Shown here piece after piece: positions 56,241-64,000 of a stretch of DNA of 64,000 nt (the first letter of the stretch is position 1; every line of letters starts with the position of its first letter). The stretch comes from Roseitalea sp. MMSF_3546 (GTDB lineage Bacteria; Pseudomonadota; Alphaproteobacteria; Rhizobiales; Rhizobiaceae), in NCBI RefSeq assembly GCF_030732865.1, contig NZ_JASHKB010000010.1:62001-126000 (forward strand). Reading direction: 5' to 3'. A program made the position numbers and the translations under genes. The notes beneath the pieces were generated by a model. That model searched no databases. It was not told the DNA's origin and saw only the letters and a program-made list of their open reading frames with translations.

Positions 56241-56810
56241 ATGGTTCCGAAGCCCGCCCCGGCGCTTTACGCGGCTCGGTGGCTCAACGCCGCCGAGCCG
56301 CTCAGCCTCGACCGGCTGCGCGGCCGCGTCGTACTCATCGAGGCCTTCCAGATGCTGTGCCCGGGCTGCGTCAGCCACGGCCTTCCGCAGGCCCAGCGCG
56401 TGCGCGAGACCTTTCGGGAGGCAGACGTCGCGGTGATCGGCCTGCACAGCGTCTTCGAACATCACGACGCCCAGACCCCGGTCGCGCTCGCAGCCTTCCT
56501 GCACGAATACCGCATCAGCTTTCCCGTCGCGGTCGATGAACCGGGCGAGGATCGCGGCCTGCCGCGCACCATGGCCGCCTATGGAATGCAGGGCACGCCG
56601 ACCCTCGTGCTGATCGACCGGCAGGGGCGCCGCCGCGCGCAGCATTTCGGTCACATTCCCGATCTGCGACTCGGCGCCGAGATCATGGCGCTGATCGCCG
56701 AGCGCGAAGACAGAAGCATGGCGCCGGAACCCGCTGCCGATGCCGCCGCTCCGGCCTGTGACGAGGCCGGTTGCATCGCTCCAGAACCGCAAGGAGACCG
56801 CCCCGCATGA
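56241..56810 (+). CDS. redoxin/TlpA-like thioredoxin-family protein
   Basis: A 189-residue thioredoxin-fold protein. RVVLIEAFQMLCPGCVSHGL contains the C-P-G-C site, and MQGTPTLVLIDRQGRR holds the cis-Pro. The C-terminal ~30 residues have a second Cys pair (PACDEAGCIAP). No signal peptide, so cytoplasmic. It begins 10 bp after the glutaredoxin-like gene and its TGA overlaps the ATG of the next gene. Confidence 0.87.
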   Translation: MVPKPAPALYAARWLNAAEPLSLDRLRGRVVLIEAFQMLCPGCVSHGLPQAQRVRETFREADVAVIGLHSVFEHHDAQTPVALAAFLHEYRISFPVAVDEPGEDRGLPRTMAAYGMQGTPTLVLIDRQGRRRAQHFGHIPDLRLGAEIMALIAEREDRSMAPEPAADAAAPACDEAGCIAPEPQGDRPA

Positions 56811-57508
56811 AGTCCGCAATCGCCATCCGTCATGTTGGTTTCGAGGACCTCGGCGCCTTTGCGCCCGCGCTCCGCTCGGCTGGTTATCAGGTCCATTATT
56901 GGGACATCGGCGAGCAGGAGCTCTGGACGGTGGACCCGGTGAAAACCGACCTTCTGATCGTGCTCGGCGGCCCGATCGGCGCCTATGATAACGAGGCCTA
57001 TCCCTTCCTCGCCGAGGAGATCGCCATCCTCGAACAGCGCCTCGCCGCCAACCGGCCGACGCTCGGCATCTGTCTCGGTGCCCAGCTGATCGCCCGGGCG
57101 GCGGGCGCGCGGGTCTACCCCGGCCGCGCGAAGGAGATCGGTTTTGCGCCCATCAGACTGACGCAGGCCGGACAGTCCTCCTGTCTCACGCCCTTCGCGG
57201 ACGAACCGATGACGCTGCACTGGCATGGCGACACGTTCGACCTGCCGGCCGGCGCCGAACGGCTCGCCTCCACCGATCTGTGCGAGAACCAGGCCTTCAC
57301 GATGGGGCCGAACATTGTCGGCTTCCAGTTCCACCCGGAAGCCTCCGCGAAGGGCTTTGAGAAATGGCTCGTCGGCCACGCGGCCGAACTCGCCGCCGCG
57401 CGGATCGACGTGCCGCGCCTGCGCGCGGACGCACAGAGATACGGCGCGGAGCTCGAACGCAAGGCGCAGGCGGTACTCTCCAACTGGCTCGGCGGGCTCC
57501 AGGTCTGA
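56807..57508 (+). CDS. class I glutamine amidotransferase-like protein
   Basis: A 233-residue GATase. The nucleophile elbow is GICLGAQLIARAA (Cys), and the catalytic His and Glu are in GFQFHPEASAKGFEKW. It resembles the stand-alone GATase1 proteins related to GMP synthase glutaminase (VLGGPIGAYDNEAYPFL). Start at 56807 overlaps the preceding stop (ATGA), with AAGGAGA upstream. The amide acceptor is unknown. Confidence 0.9.
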   Translation: MKSAIAIRHVGFEDLGAFAPALRSAGYQVHYWDIGEQELWTVDPVKTDLLIVLGGPIGAYDNEAYPFLAEEIAILEQRLAANRPTLGICLGAQLIARAAGARVYPGRAKEIGFAPIRLTQAGQSSCLTPFADEPMTLHWHGDTFDLPAGAERLASTDLCENQAFTMGPNIVGFQFHPEASAKGFEKWLVGHAAELAAARIDVPRLRADAQRYGAELERKAQAVLSNWLGGLQV

Positions 57509-57512
57509 CCCA

Positions 57513-58289
57513 ATGGGCGCGACACCGGTCAGTCATGGCGGCTTCCCCGCAGCGCGCAGCGCCGAGGACATCGCGCGCAATCTCGCCGCCGTGCGGGCGC
57601 GCATTGCGGCTGCCTGCGCGCGTGCCGGGCGCGACCCGGCGGAGGTTCGGCTGCTGCCGGTCTCCAAGACTGTCGAAGAAGCCCGCATCCGCATGGCGCA
57701 TGCGGCGGGGCTCTCCGAGTTCGGCGAGAACAAGGTGCAGGAGGCGCGCGAAAAGGCCGAGGCGATGGCCGATCTTCCCATCGCCTGGTCGGTGATCGGC
57801 CATCTGCAAACCAACAAGGCGAAGTACGTCGCCCGCTTCGCCGCCGAGTTCCAGGCGCTCGACAGCCTGAGAGTGGCCGAAGCGCTTGACCGCCGCCTTG
57901 AGATCGAGGGCCGCGCGCTCGACGTTTTCGTGCAGATCAACAGCTCGGGCGAGGCCTCCAAATACGGCCTCGCGCCTGAGAACGCGCCCGCCTTCCTGCG
58001 CGAACTCCCCGCCTTCACCGCACTGAAAGTGCGCGGACTGATGACGCTCGCTGTGTTCTCCGCAGACGCGGCGCGCGTGCGCGCCTGCTTCCGGCTGATG
58101 CGCGATCTGCGCGAGCGGCTGCGCAATGAGGCGCCGGATGGCGTCACGCTCGATGACCTCTCCATGGGCATGTCGGGCGATTACGAGATCGCCATCGAGG
58201 AAGGCGCGACCGTCGTGCGGGTTGGCCAGGCGATCTTCGGCGCCCGTCCGCTGCCCGACAGCCATTACTGGCCGGGCGGCGCGCCATGA
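57513..58289 (+). CDS. YggS/PLPBP-family PLP homeostasis protein
   Basis: A 258-residue protein of the YggS family, which binds pyridoxal phosphate and supports its homeostasis without a known reaction. LLPVSKTVEEARI contains the PLP lysine, and FGENKVQEAREKAEAM, WSVIGHLQTNKAKY, INSSGEASKYGL, LSMGMSGDYEIAIEEGAT and VRVGQAIFGAR are family signatures. Overlaps pyridoxal kinase gene by ATGA, making a PLP pair. Confidence 0.94.
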   Translation: MGATPVSHGGFPAARSAEDIARNLAAVRARIAAACARAGRDPAEVRLLPVSKTVEEARIRMAHAAGLSEFGENKVQEAREKAEAMADLPIAWSVIGHLQTNKAKYVARFAAEFQALDSLRVAEALDRRLEIEGRALDVFVQINSSGEASKYGLAPENAPAFLRELPAFTALKVRGLMTLAVFSADAARVRACFRLMRDLRERLRNEAPDGVTLDDLSMGMSGDYEIAIEEGATVVRVGQAIFGARPLPDSHYWPGGAP

Positions 58290-59155
58290 GCGGAGCCGCG
58301 ATCGTTTCGATCCAGTCGCAGCTCGTCTACGGCTGCGCGGGCAACAATGCCGCCGTGCCGCTGCTGCAGCGACTCGGCGCGACGGTGCACGCTGTCCCGA
58401 CCACGCTCCTGTCGAACACGCCGCATTATCCCACCATCGCCGGCGGGCCGCTCGATCCCCTTCTCGTCGAGGCGCTTCTGGACCGGCTGCTCGACCGCGT
58501 TCCGCCCACCGCGATCGAAGCCATCCTCGCGGGCTACATCGCGAGCCCCGGCGCCGCTGCGGCCGCCGCGCGGTTCATCGACCGCGTCAGGACCGCCCAT
58601 GCAGGCGTCCTCGTCCTGTGCGATCCGGTCATGGGCGATGCCGACACCGGCCTCTATGTCGACGAAGCGGTCGCAGCCGCGATCGCTGCGGATCTCGTGC
58701 CGCGCGCGGACATCCTGACGCCGAACCTGTTCGAGGCGCGGCGCCTGACCGGCCTGGCCGACGGGAAGCCGGACGCGGTTCTCGAACGCCTCCTGACATG
58801 CCGCGCCCGCATCGCCGCGATCACCGGGATCGATTCCATCGATGGATTCGTCACGACGCTCGTCGGCAACGGCAAGGGGCGCTGGCGGGTGCGCACGCCG
58901 AAGCTCGCCCTGCGCCCGACCGGCACCGGTGATGTCTTCTCCGCGGCGTTCCTGCACGCTTTGCTGCACGGCGCCGACACGCCCGCCGCGCTCGAACGCG
59001 GCGTCGAGACCGTGTTCGGCCTGATGGAAACCGCGCACAGGACCGGCGCCCGGGAGCTCGATCCGGGAGGGATCGCGCCGCGTCCGGCAAACGCACCGGT
59101 GCGCTTCGCGGCTGCGCCTGCCAGCGAGGACAGCGATCGCGGTTCCTCCCTCTGA
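58286..59155 (+). CDS. pdxY: pyridoxal kinase (PdxY/PdxK-like)
   Basis: A 289-residue ribokinase-fold kinase that phosphorylates pyridoxal-type vitamers. Typical stretches are IVSIQSQLVYGCAGNNAAVP (substrate loop), ILAGYIASP, VLVLCDPVMGDADTGLYV, LTPNLFEARRLTG and RPTGTGDVFSAAFLHALL (anion hole with catalytic Asp in GTGD). A duplicate copy on a mobile element is unusual. Overlaps the YggS gene, ends the cargo operon about 130 bp before the AlpA-like gene. Confidence 0.92.
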   Translation: MSGAAIVSIQSQLVYGCAGNNAAVPLLQRLGATVHAVPTTLLSNTPHYPTIAGGPLDPLLVEALLDRLLDRVPPTAIEAILAGYIASPGAAAAAARFIDRVRTAHAGVLVLCDPVMGDADTGLYVDEAVAAAIAADLVPRADILTPNLFEARRLTGLADGKPDAVLERLLTCRARIAAITGIDSIDGFVTTLVGNGKGRWRVRTPKLALRPTGTGDVFSAAFLHALLHGADTPAALERGVETVFGLMETAHRTGARELDPGGIAPRPANAPVRFAAAPASEDSDRGSSL

Positions 59156-59287
59156 GCCCCGCCGCGCGGGGGTGACGATTTCGCCGCGCGCAATTCGTCA
59201 TCCCTCCCGGCCTCCCTCATCCGCTTGTCTGACCTCCGACAGCCGGCCGCCTTCCGCGGCGCGGCGCAAGCACCGGAGGCGCTACCC

Positions 59288-59572
59288 ATGCCCGATCCCA
59301 ATGCCGGCCTACCGCCGCGCTATCTGAGAACCCCCGAAGCCGCCCGCTTCCTCGGCCTGTCCGGCCGGACGCTGGAGAAGCACCGCACCTACGGCACCGG
59401 CCCGCGCTATTCCAAGATCGGCGGACGCGTCGTCTACGCCATCGAGGATCTGCAGGCCTGGGTCGGCCGCGGCGAGAAGACCTCGACCTCGGACGACACC
59501 GGCGACACCGTGCTGCCCGCCAAGCGCCATGCGGCGATCTCGCCGGCCTATGCCGACAAGAGCCGGTCATGA
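59288..59572 (+). CDS. AlpA-like helix-turn-helix protein (excisionase/regulator type)
   Basis: A 94-residue protein with a MerR/AlpA-type HTH: YLRTPEAARFLGLSGRTLEK, HRTYGTGPRYSKIGGRVVYA and IEDLQAWVGRG. Such proteins act as excisionases or as transfer-gene activators in ICEs. Start at 59288. It begins the transfer unit (HTH, DUF2840, TraF-like peptidase, lytic transglycosylase), overlapping the next gene by 4 bp. Confidence 0.9.
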   Translation: MPDPNAGLPPRYLRTPEAARFLGLSGRTLEKHRTYGTGPRYSKIGGRVVYAIEDLQAWVGRGEKTSTSDDTGDTVLPAKRHAAISPAYADKSRS

Positions 59573-60033
59573 GCGCGCGCACGACTGTCGATCTCCTGTG
59601 GATCGAGGGCCGGATCGAACGCTGGATCCGCTTCGGCCGGATCGTCCAGGAGACCATTCGAAGCCGCTCCGAAAGCACCGTCGGCTTCGAGCCGGGCAGT
59701 GTCTTTGCGTTCGTTCGCTGGTCATCGAATGACTACGGCACCGTCGAAAGCCGGATCGACATCCTGCGCGTCGTCCACCCCGGCGAGCGCTGTTCGACGG
59801 TCCCGCATGTCACCCCCGGCGGCGAGATGCTGCTGCGGATCTCCGGCTGGCCGAAGGTCGAAGCGGCGCTGCTTGCCATCGATCAGGTCGAGGCGCTCGG
59901 GCTCGCGCCGGAGGATGTCTGTCCCGACCATTGGCGGCACGTCCACAACCGCCTGACCACCGGTCTTAGCCCCCGCGCCTACACCGACCTGCGGCACGAA
60001 GCCTGGCTCAAGCGGCGCGCGGTGACGGCATGA
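59569..60033 (+). CDS. DUF2840 domain-containing protein
   Basis: A 154-residue protein characteristic of alphaproteobacterial ICEs. WIRFGRIVQETIRSRSESTV, FAFVRWSSNDYGTV, LRVVHPGERCSTVP and GWPKVEAALLAID are conserved blocks. Function unknown. It overlaps both neighbours by ATGA-type junctions. Confidence 0.88.
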   Translation: MSARTTVDLLWIEGRIERWIRFGRIVQETIRSRSESTVGFEPGSVFAFVRWSSNDYGTVESRIDILRVVHPGERCSTVPHVTPGGEMLLRISGWPKVEAALLAIDQVEALGLAPEDVCPDHWRHVHNRLTTGLSPRAYTDLRHEAWLKRRAVTA

Positions 60034-60542
60034 TCCGCGCACGAAAGACCCTGCTCGCAATGGGCGCTGCGCTCGCGTTGATCGGCGCGTCCGCCGTCGT
60101 GCGGAGCGACCCTGTCCTCGTCTGGAACGCGTCGACCAGCGTGCCGGTCGGCTTCTACGCGATCACCCCGATCGCGCGTCCGGACATCGGCGATCTCGTC
60201 GCCGTGCGTCCGCCCGAACCGCTTGGCCGTTGGCTGGTCGAGAACGGCTATCTCGGCCCGAACGCGCCGATTCTGAAGCGCGTCGCCGCGCTGCCGGGAA
60301 GCGAGGTCTGCCGCGAGGGCACGACGATCATCATCGATGGCCAAGCCGTCGCCGAGGCGCAACTGCGCGATCGGCTTAACCGCCCGCTGCCAGGATGGCG
60401 GGGCTGCCGGAAGCTCCGCGATGGCGAGGTCTTCCTGCTCAATGTCGACCATCCGGCGAGCCTCGACGGGCGGTATTTCGGGCCGCTTGACGCCGACACC
60501 ATCATCGGTCGGGCGACGCTGATCTGGACGCGGGAGGGCTGA
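60030..60542 (+). CDS. traF: S26-family signal peptidase, TraF-like (conjugal transfer)
   Basis: A 170-residue membrane-anchored serine peptidase. An N-terminal membrane helix (LLAMGAALALIGASAVV) precedes ASTSVPVGFYAI with the nucleophile Ser. LKRVAALPGSEVCREG carries the catalytic Lys, and SLDGRYFGPLDADTIIGRA is the C-terminal signature. TraF peptidases mature pilins for conjugation. The start overlaps the DUF2840 stop. Confidence 0.92.
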   Translation: MIRARKTLLAMGAALALIGASAVVRSDPVLVWNASTSVPVGFYAITPIARPDIGDLVAVRPPEPLGRWLVENGYLGPNAPILKRVAALPGSEVCREGTTIIIDGQAVAEAQLRDRLNRPLPGWRGCRKLRDGEVFLLNVDHPASLDGRYFGPLDADTIIGRATLIWTREG

Positions 60543-60545
60543 GCG

Positions 60546-61307
60546 ATGCGCACCCTGCCGCCTTCCGGCCGTCGCCTTATTGTCGCCCCCGCTACCCGCC
60601 TCGCGGTCGCGGCGCTGCTGCTCGCCGCCGCGCCGACCGCGCTCGCAGAGCCATCCGACCGCACACCGGCTGACCAGCGAGCCACCGTCCGAGCAACTGC
60701 CCTCGACGGTTTCATCGCCGAAGCCTCGACGCGGTTCGGCATATCCGAGCGCTGGATCCGGGCCGTGATGCAGGCCGAAAGTGCGGGCGATCCGCGCGCG
60801 GTCAGCCGAGCCGGGGCAATGGGTCTGATGCAGATCATGCCGGCGACCTGGGCCGAGCTGCGCACGCGCCATGGCCTTGGCGCGAACGTGTTCGACCCGC
60901 GCGACAACATCCTCGCTGGCACAGCATACCTGCGCGAGATGTATGACCGCTTCGGCTCGCCGGGCTTCCTCGCGGCCTACAATGCGGGACCGGCCCGATA
61001 CGCCGAGCACCTCGCGACCGGACGTCCGCTGCCGCGCGAGACAAGGGCCTATATGGCGGCGCTCACGCCGCTGATCAGCGGCTCATCCGCAGCGCCGCTG
61101 CAGGTAGAAGCGCCGGTGCTGACCGCAGACTGGCGCGCCGCAGCGCTGTTCGTTGCGCGGCTCGACCCGCGCTCGGGCGGCAATGCGGGTGCCGAAGGGG
61201 CAGCCGCGGAACCAACGCCACGTCGCGCCCGGAATGCCGACGCGCCGCCTTCAATTGCCAACCCGAACGGCCTGTTCGTGCGCTCAGGCGCGGGGGAATC
61301 GCGATGA
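60546..61307 (+). CDS. lytic transglycosylase (VirB1-like, SLT domain)
   Basis: A 253-residue exported enzyme. A signal peptide-like N-terminus (LAVAALLLAAAPTALA) is followed by the SLT domain: IRAVMQAESAGDPRAVSRA (catalytic Glu), GLMQIMPATWAEL, NILAGTAYLREMYDRFG and LAAYNAGPARY. It opens peptidoglycan for the conjugation machinery. It starts 3 bp after traF. An IS110-family element follows directly. Confidence 0.93.
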   Translation: MRTLPPSGRRLIVAPATRLAVAALLLAAAPTALAEPSDRTPADQRATVRATALDGFIAEASTRFGISERWIRAVMQAESAGDPRAVSRAGAMGLMQIMPATWAELRTRHGLGANVFDPRDNILAGTAYLREMYDRFGSPGFLAAYNAGPARYAEHLATGRPLPRETRAYMAALTPLISGSSAAPLQVEAPVLTADWRAAALFVARLDPRSGGNAGAEGAAAEPTPRRARNADAPPSIANPNGLFVRSGAGESR

Positions 61308-61533
61308 AGGGCCTGTTCGCAGTTCGGCGCGTGCTGTCGTGCTTTCTCGCAGTCCCGGAAGGAGTGCGGCGGACGGACCGTGGAACAATTGCGGGAGTGC
61401 CGCCGTATTCGGCGGGGACTTGCGCGATGCGCCGGCTGTTGCAGAAGCGCCCGCGGACGCGTTGTTTCCTTGCGATCATATCGCTGCGCCCGCAGCGTCC
61501 TGTGCACCCAAACGCAAGCGCAGGAGACAAGCG
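61308..61533. other. left non-coding end of the IS110-family element
   Basis: 226 bp between the transglycosylase stop and the transposase ATG, with no supported gene. Elements of this family encode a bridge RNA in a non-coding end, and this segment is one candidate place. The exact left end of the insertion could not be fixed; it lies within about 61308-61400. Confidence 0.45.
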
Positions 61534-62622
61534 ATGAGCACCTTTGCAGGACTGGACGTATCGATCGACGAGACGGCGATCTGCGTCGTCGACGAGCATG
61601 GCGAGGTGCTGTGCCGGGCGTCGGTGGCGACCGACCCGGCGGCGATTGTGGAGGTGCTCGCGCCCTGGATGGCGAGCTTGAAGCGGGTCGGCCATGAAGC
61701 GGGCAGTCTGTCGCCCTGGCTGCAGCCCGAGCTGGTCGCGGCCGGGCTTCCGGCGGTGTGCCTGGAGACGCGGCACGTGCGCGCCTCGATGGGCGCCCAG
61801 CGCAACAAGACCGACGCCGCGGACGCACTCGGGATCGCGCATCTGATGCGCACCGGCTGGTTCCGCCAGGCGCATATCAAAACCGAAGCGGCTTACCGGG
61901 TGCGGCTCCTGCTGACCCAGCGCCGCAACCTCAAGCGCAAGTTCCTCGACCTCGAGAACACCATCCGCCACTCGCTGAAGGCGTTCGGCATACGGCTCGG
62001 CAAGGTCGGCCGCGGCGGCATGGAGAAGGCAGTGCGCGAGGCGGTCGCGGGCGATCCGATGATCGCCGGGCTGATGGACTGCATGCTGCGTGCGCGCCAT
62101 GCGCTGTGGATCGAGTATCTCACGCTGCACAAGCTGGCGACGCAGCTGGCGATGCGCGACGAACTATGCCGGCGGCTGATGACGATCCCGGGGGTCGGCC
62201 CGATCACCGCGCTCAGCTTCACCAGCGCGATCGAGGATCCCTCGCGCTTCCGCCGCTCGCGCGATGTCGCCGCGTACTTCGGCCTGACCTCGAAGCGATG
62301 GCAGTCCGGCAGTTCGATCGACGTCAAGGGCCGCATCAGCAAGGCGGGCGATCCCGACGTGCGGCGCGCGCTCTACGAGGCCGCCTCGGCGCTGCTGACA
62401 CGGTTCAAGGGAACCGATCTCATCAAGAGCTGGGGGCTGAAGCTGGCGAAGAGCAAATGCCATGCAAAGGCGCGCGTGGCGGTCGCCCGCAAGCTCGCCG
62501 TGGTGATGCATGCGATGTGGCGGGACGGCACGTTCTACGTCGGCGATCCGTCAGCCGAACAGCCCGACGTCGACGCCTGGAACGCTGCGAAAGTGCAGCG
62601 GCTGTGCAAGGCGCAATCATGA
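61534..62622 (+). CDS. IS110-family transposase
   Basis: A 362-residue DEDD-type transposase. The RuvC-like domain has AGLDVSIDETAICVVDEHGE (first Asp), GHEAGSLS (Glu) and KTDAADALGIAHLM (Asp pair). The C-terminal Tnp domain has MTIPGVGPITALSFTSAIED, FRRSRDVAAYFGLTS and KGRISKAGDPDVRRALYEA with Ser-containing signature. Start at 61534 has CAGGAGACA upstream. It is inserted between the transglycosylase and relaxase genes of the ICE. Confidence 0.95.
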   Translation: MSTFAGLDVSIDETAICVVDEHGEVLCRASVATDPAAIVEVLAPWMASLKRVGHEAGSLSPWLQPELVAAGLPAVCLETRHVRASMGAQRNKTDAADALGIAHLMRTGWFRQAHIKTEAAYRVRLLLTQRRNLKRKFLDLENTIRHSLKAFGIRLGKVGRGGMEKAVREAVAGDPMIAGLMDCMLRARHALWIEYLTLHKLATQLAMRDELCRRLMTIPGVGPITALSFTSAIEDPSRFRRSRDVAAYFGLTSKRWQSGSSIDVKGRISKAGDPDVRRALYEAASALLTRFKGTDLIKSWGLKLAKSKCHAKARVAVARKLAVVMHAMWRDGTFYVGDPSAEQPDVDAWNAAKVQRLCKAQS

Positions 62623-63164
62623 AGTTGAACGGTCAACACGCGCATCGGCTGCACGCCGGACGCGCTTGAGGAGGTCCGCTCAGGCGGATGAGAGATGGTA
62701 CAGACCAGGAAAACGGGAAGCACGATATCTTGCCTGCGGCCGGTCCCTCGATGGAGGGATCAGGACCGCGCACGAGTGCCTGTGATGCTGCCCCGTAAAT
62801 CCGATAGCGACATGCGCCGCGACGGTTCGCGCGCTGCCCCAGTGCAGCCAAACCCCCCCGTCGATGAGCGCGGAAGAGTGCACGGCGTACCTGATCTCGA
62901 CGACTTGGCGGGACTTCGCATTATAGCGTCGAATAGCGTGCCACTTACTGCTATGAAGGAGAAATGGCGATGGCGAAGACTTGCAGAAAATCGACACCGA
63001 ATAAGAGGGCGAGATAAAAGCCCGCGCGCCAACCGGCGCTACGGTGTTGTTGTTGTTGATGTTTTTGCCTGCCTCGCGAGGGGCCGCAGTGCCGTCCACA
63101 CCGCTTATGTCCTGCTTTTACGGCACTTTTGCCGTGCCGCCCATCTTCAACGGGGGCGGACTGC
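62623..63164. other. right non-coding end of IS110 element plus relaxase leader
   Basis: About 540 bp with no supported gene. The first part probably contains the right end of the IS110 element (candidate second site for its bridge RNA). Further on are a short GTT repeat run (about 63044-63056) and a hairpin ACGGCA-CTTT-TGCCGT (63120-63135). The last part should hold the native relaxase leader, perhaps with oriT. No clear IS terminus could be set. Confidence 0.45.
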
Positions 63165-64000
63165 ATGAGCAATCGCGACGACGACCTCCGCATCAGACCG
63201 GGGCGCATTCGTGACCGCGGCGCCCGCGGCCAGAAGGCCAAGAGCTTCGTCGGCCAGGTTATGCGCGCGGCGAAGAAGGCGGGGCACACCGGCCATCGCT
63301 TCAACGGCGCGAAGCATCATGGCCGCGGCAATTCACGCTTCGGCCGCGGCCACTTTGTCAATGCAACTCGAGGGCTTTCCCGCACCGGGCGGCGCGTCGT
63401 CATCAAGGCGCGGATCGTCCGCCATCGCGGCGCCCGCTACCGCTCCGCGCCGCTCGCCAAACACATCGCTTATCTGAAGCGCGACGGCGTCACCCGCGAC
63501 GGCCGGGATGCGGCGATGTTCGATCGGGACGGCGACGCGGCCGATGAGCGGGCGTTCGCGTCGGCTTGCGAGGACGATCGGCATCATTTCCGCTTCATCA
63601 TCTCGCCCGAGGACGCCGGATCGATGCAGGACGTGCGCGCATTCACGCGTGACCTCATGGACCAAGCCGAACGCGACCTTGGAACCGGGCTTGACTGGAT
63701 CGCCGTCGATCACTGGAACACCGACAATCCGCACATCCATGTTCTGGTGCGCGGCAAGGCGGACGACGGCAAAGACCTCGTCATCTCGCGCGACTATATC
63801 AGCCGCGGCTTTCGCGCCCGCGCCGAAGAACTGGTGACGCTGGAGCTCGGGCCGCGCAGCGAGCGCGAGATCGCCGCCGGTCTCGACGCCGAGGTGACGG
63901 CCGAACGCTGGACAGGCCTCGACAAAGCGCTGCGTAGCCTTGCTGACGACAATGCGGGCGTCGCAGACCTGCGCCCCGGCTCGCCCGAACCGCAAGACCC
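63165..64000 (+). CDS. relaxase/mobilization nuclease (DUF3363 type), partial
   Basis: At least 278 residues, running off the right edge. It starts MSNRDDDLRIRPGRIRDRGA, with an Arg/Lys/Gly-rich N-terminus. A relaxase core follows, with HHFRFIISPEDAGSMQDVRA and the metal site DHWNTDNPHIHVLVRG (HxH motif). Family proteins have the C-terminal DUF3363, which would lie outside the window. It nicks DNA at oriT for conjugation. ATG at 63165 has GGGGGCGG 5-12 bases upstream. Confidence 0.93.
   Translation, partial: MSNRDDDLRIRPGRIRDRGARGQKAKSFVGQVMRAAKKAGHTGHRFNGAKHHGRGNSRFGRGHFVNATRGLSRTGRRVVIKARIVRHRGARYRSAPLAKHIAYLKRDGVTRDGRDAAMFDRDGDAADERAFASACEDDRHHFRFIISPEDAGSMQDVRAFTRDLMDQAERDLGTGLDWIAVDHWNTDNPHIHVLVRGKADDGKDLVISRDYISRGFRARAEELVTLELGPRSEREIAAGLDAEVTAERWTGLDKALRSLADDNAGVADLRPGSPEPQD

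Noticed and set aside
61304-61537. 77-codon frame overlapping the transglycosylase stop (ATGA)
   Set aside because: The coupling looked tempting, but the product has no recognisable pattern and would be cut by the IS110 end; possibly a broken gene.

Overview
This is a GC-rich window with alphaproteobacterial gene content (probably Hyphomicrobiales/Rhizobiales or Rhodobacterales). The evidence is the opp-type transporter with GntR control, FixK/FNR-type boxes, and a conjugative-element backbone (DUF736, DUF932, DUF2285, DUF2493, DUF2840, DUF3363 relaxase) typical of that class. It has two halves, which meet at a tRNA-Ser(GCU) gene at about 29.0 kb.

Left half, probably core or older accessory chromosome. 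Positions 1-20.1 kb hold a catabolic locus: an SMP-30/gluconolactonase-like protein, an outer-membrane beta-barrel protein, a LuxR-type regulator, an oligopeptide-type ABC importer split over two divergent units (SBP-permease-permease at 11.2-14.7 kb; two ATPases at 5.4-7.4 kb), three sulfatases of the Cys/formylglycine type without signal peptides, an enolase-superfamily (mandelate racemase/muconate lactonizing) enzyme, an M81/MlrC-like metallopeptidase, an iron-dependent alcohol dehydrogenase and a succinylglutamate desuccinylase/aspartoacylase-like deacylase. A FadR-type GntR regulator sits in the middle. Nearly identical 14-bp palindromic sites (GTAT-N6-ATAC, consensus GTATRAWTGTATAC) precede three transcription units, so I infer one regulon for import and intracellular desulfation and breakdown of an unknown sulfated compound.

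Positions 20.1-28.4 kb hold a stress cluster: a small lipoprotein, DUF5132 and HMA2-like proteins, a P2-type cation ATPase, a divergent methionine adenosyltransferase, Hsp20 and an FtsH paralogue. TTGAC-N4-RTCAA boxes (FNR/FixK type) lie in front of hsp20/P-ATPase and ftsH, suggesting induction at low oxygen. An IS66 tnpA remnant follows.

Right half, an integrative conjugative element (ICE), from the tRNA-Ser 3' end to beyond the right edge. Next to the tRNA is a large serine recombinase whose reading frame runs on through the antisense of the tRNA, co-transcribed with a TumE/HVO_A0114-type toxin-antitoxin pair. Then comes a leftward defence operon at 31.8-41.4 kb: ribbon-helix-helix regulator, type III Mod, type III Res, a 1062-aa protein fusing SIR2, APAZ and an apparently inactive MID-PIWI (a short prokaryotic Argonaute on one chain), an AbiJ-N-terminal-domain protein and a C-terminally membrane-anchored unknown. 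The backbone follows: DUF932, ParB, toprim protein and DUF2493. These are interrupted by a second candidate defence module at 49.8-53.6 kb: unknown 192-aa protein, QueC-like PP-loop enzyme, XRE-ImmA/IrrE metallopeptidase and PIN-like nuclease, all overlapping or closely coupled. Positions 53.6-59.2 kb carry an XRE regulator, DUF2285 proteins (one frameshifted) and a MarR-led redox/vitamin-B6 cargo operon. Transfer genes resume at 59.3 kb (AlpA-like HTH, DUF2840, TraF-like S26 peptidase, lytic transglycosylase). An IS110-family insertion separates these from the relaxase, which runs off the window.

The most promising candidates for new biology are the type III R-M/SIR2-APAZ-Argonaute/AbiJ operon and the QueC-like/ImmA/PIN operon. 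All calls are from reading motifs and context; no database search was run.
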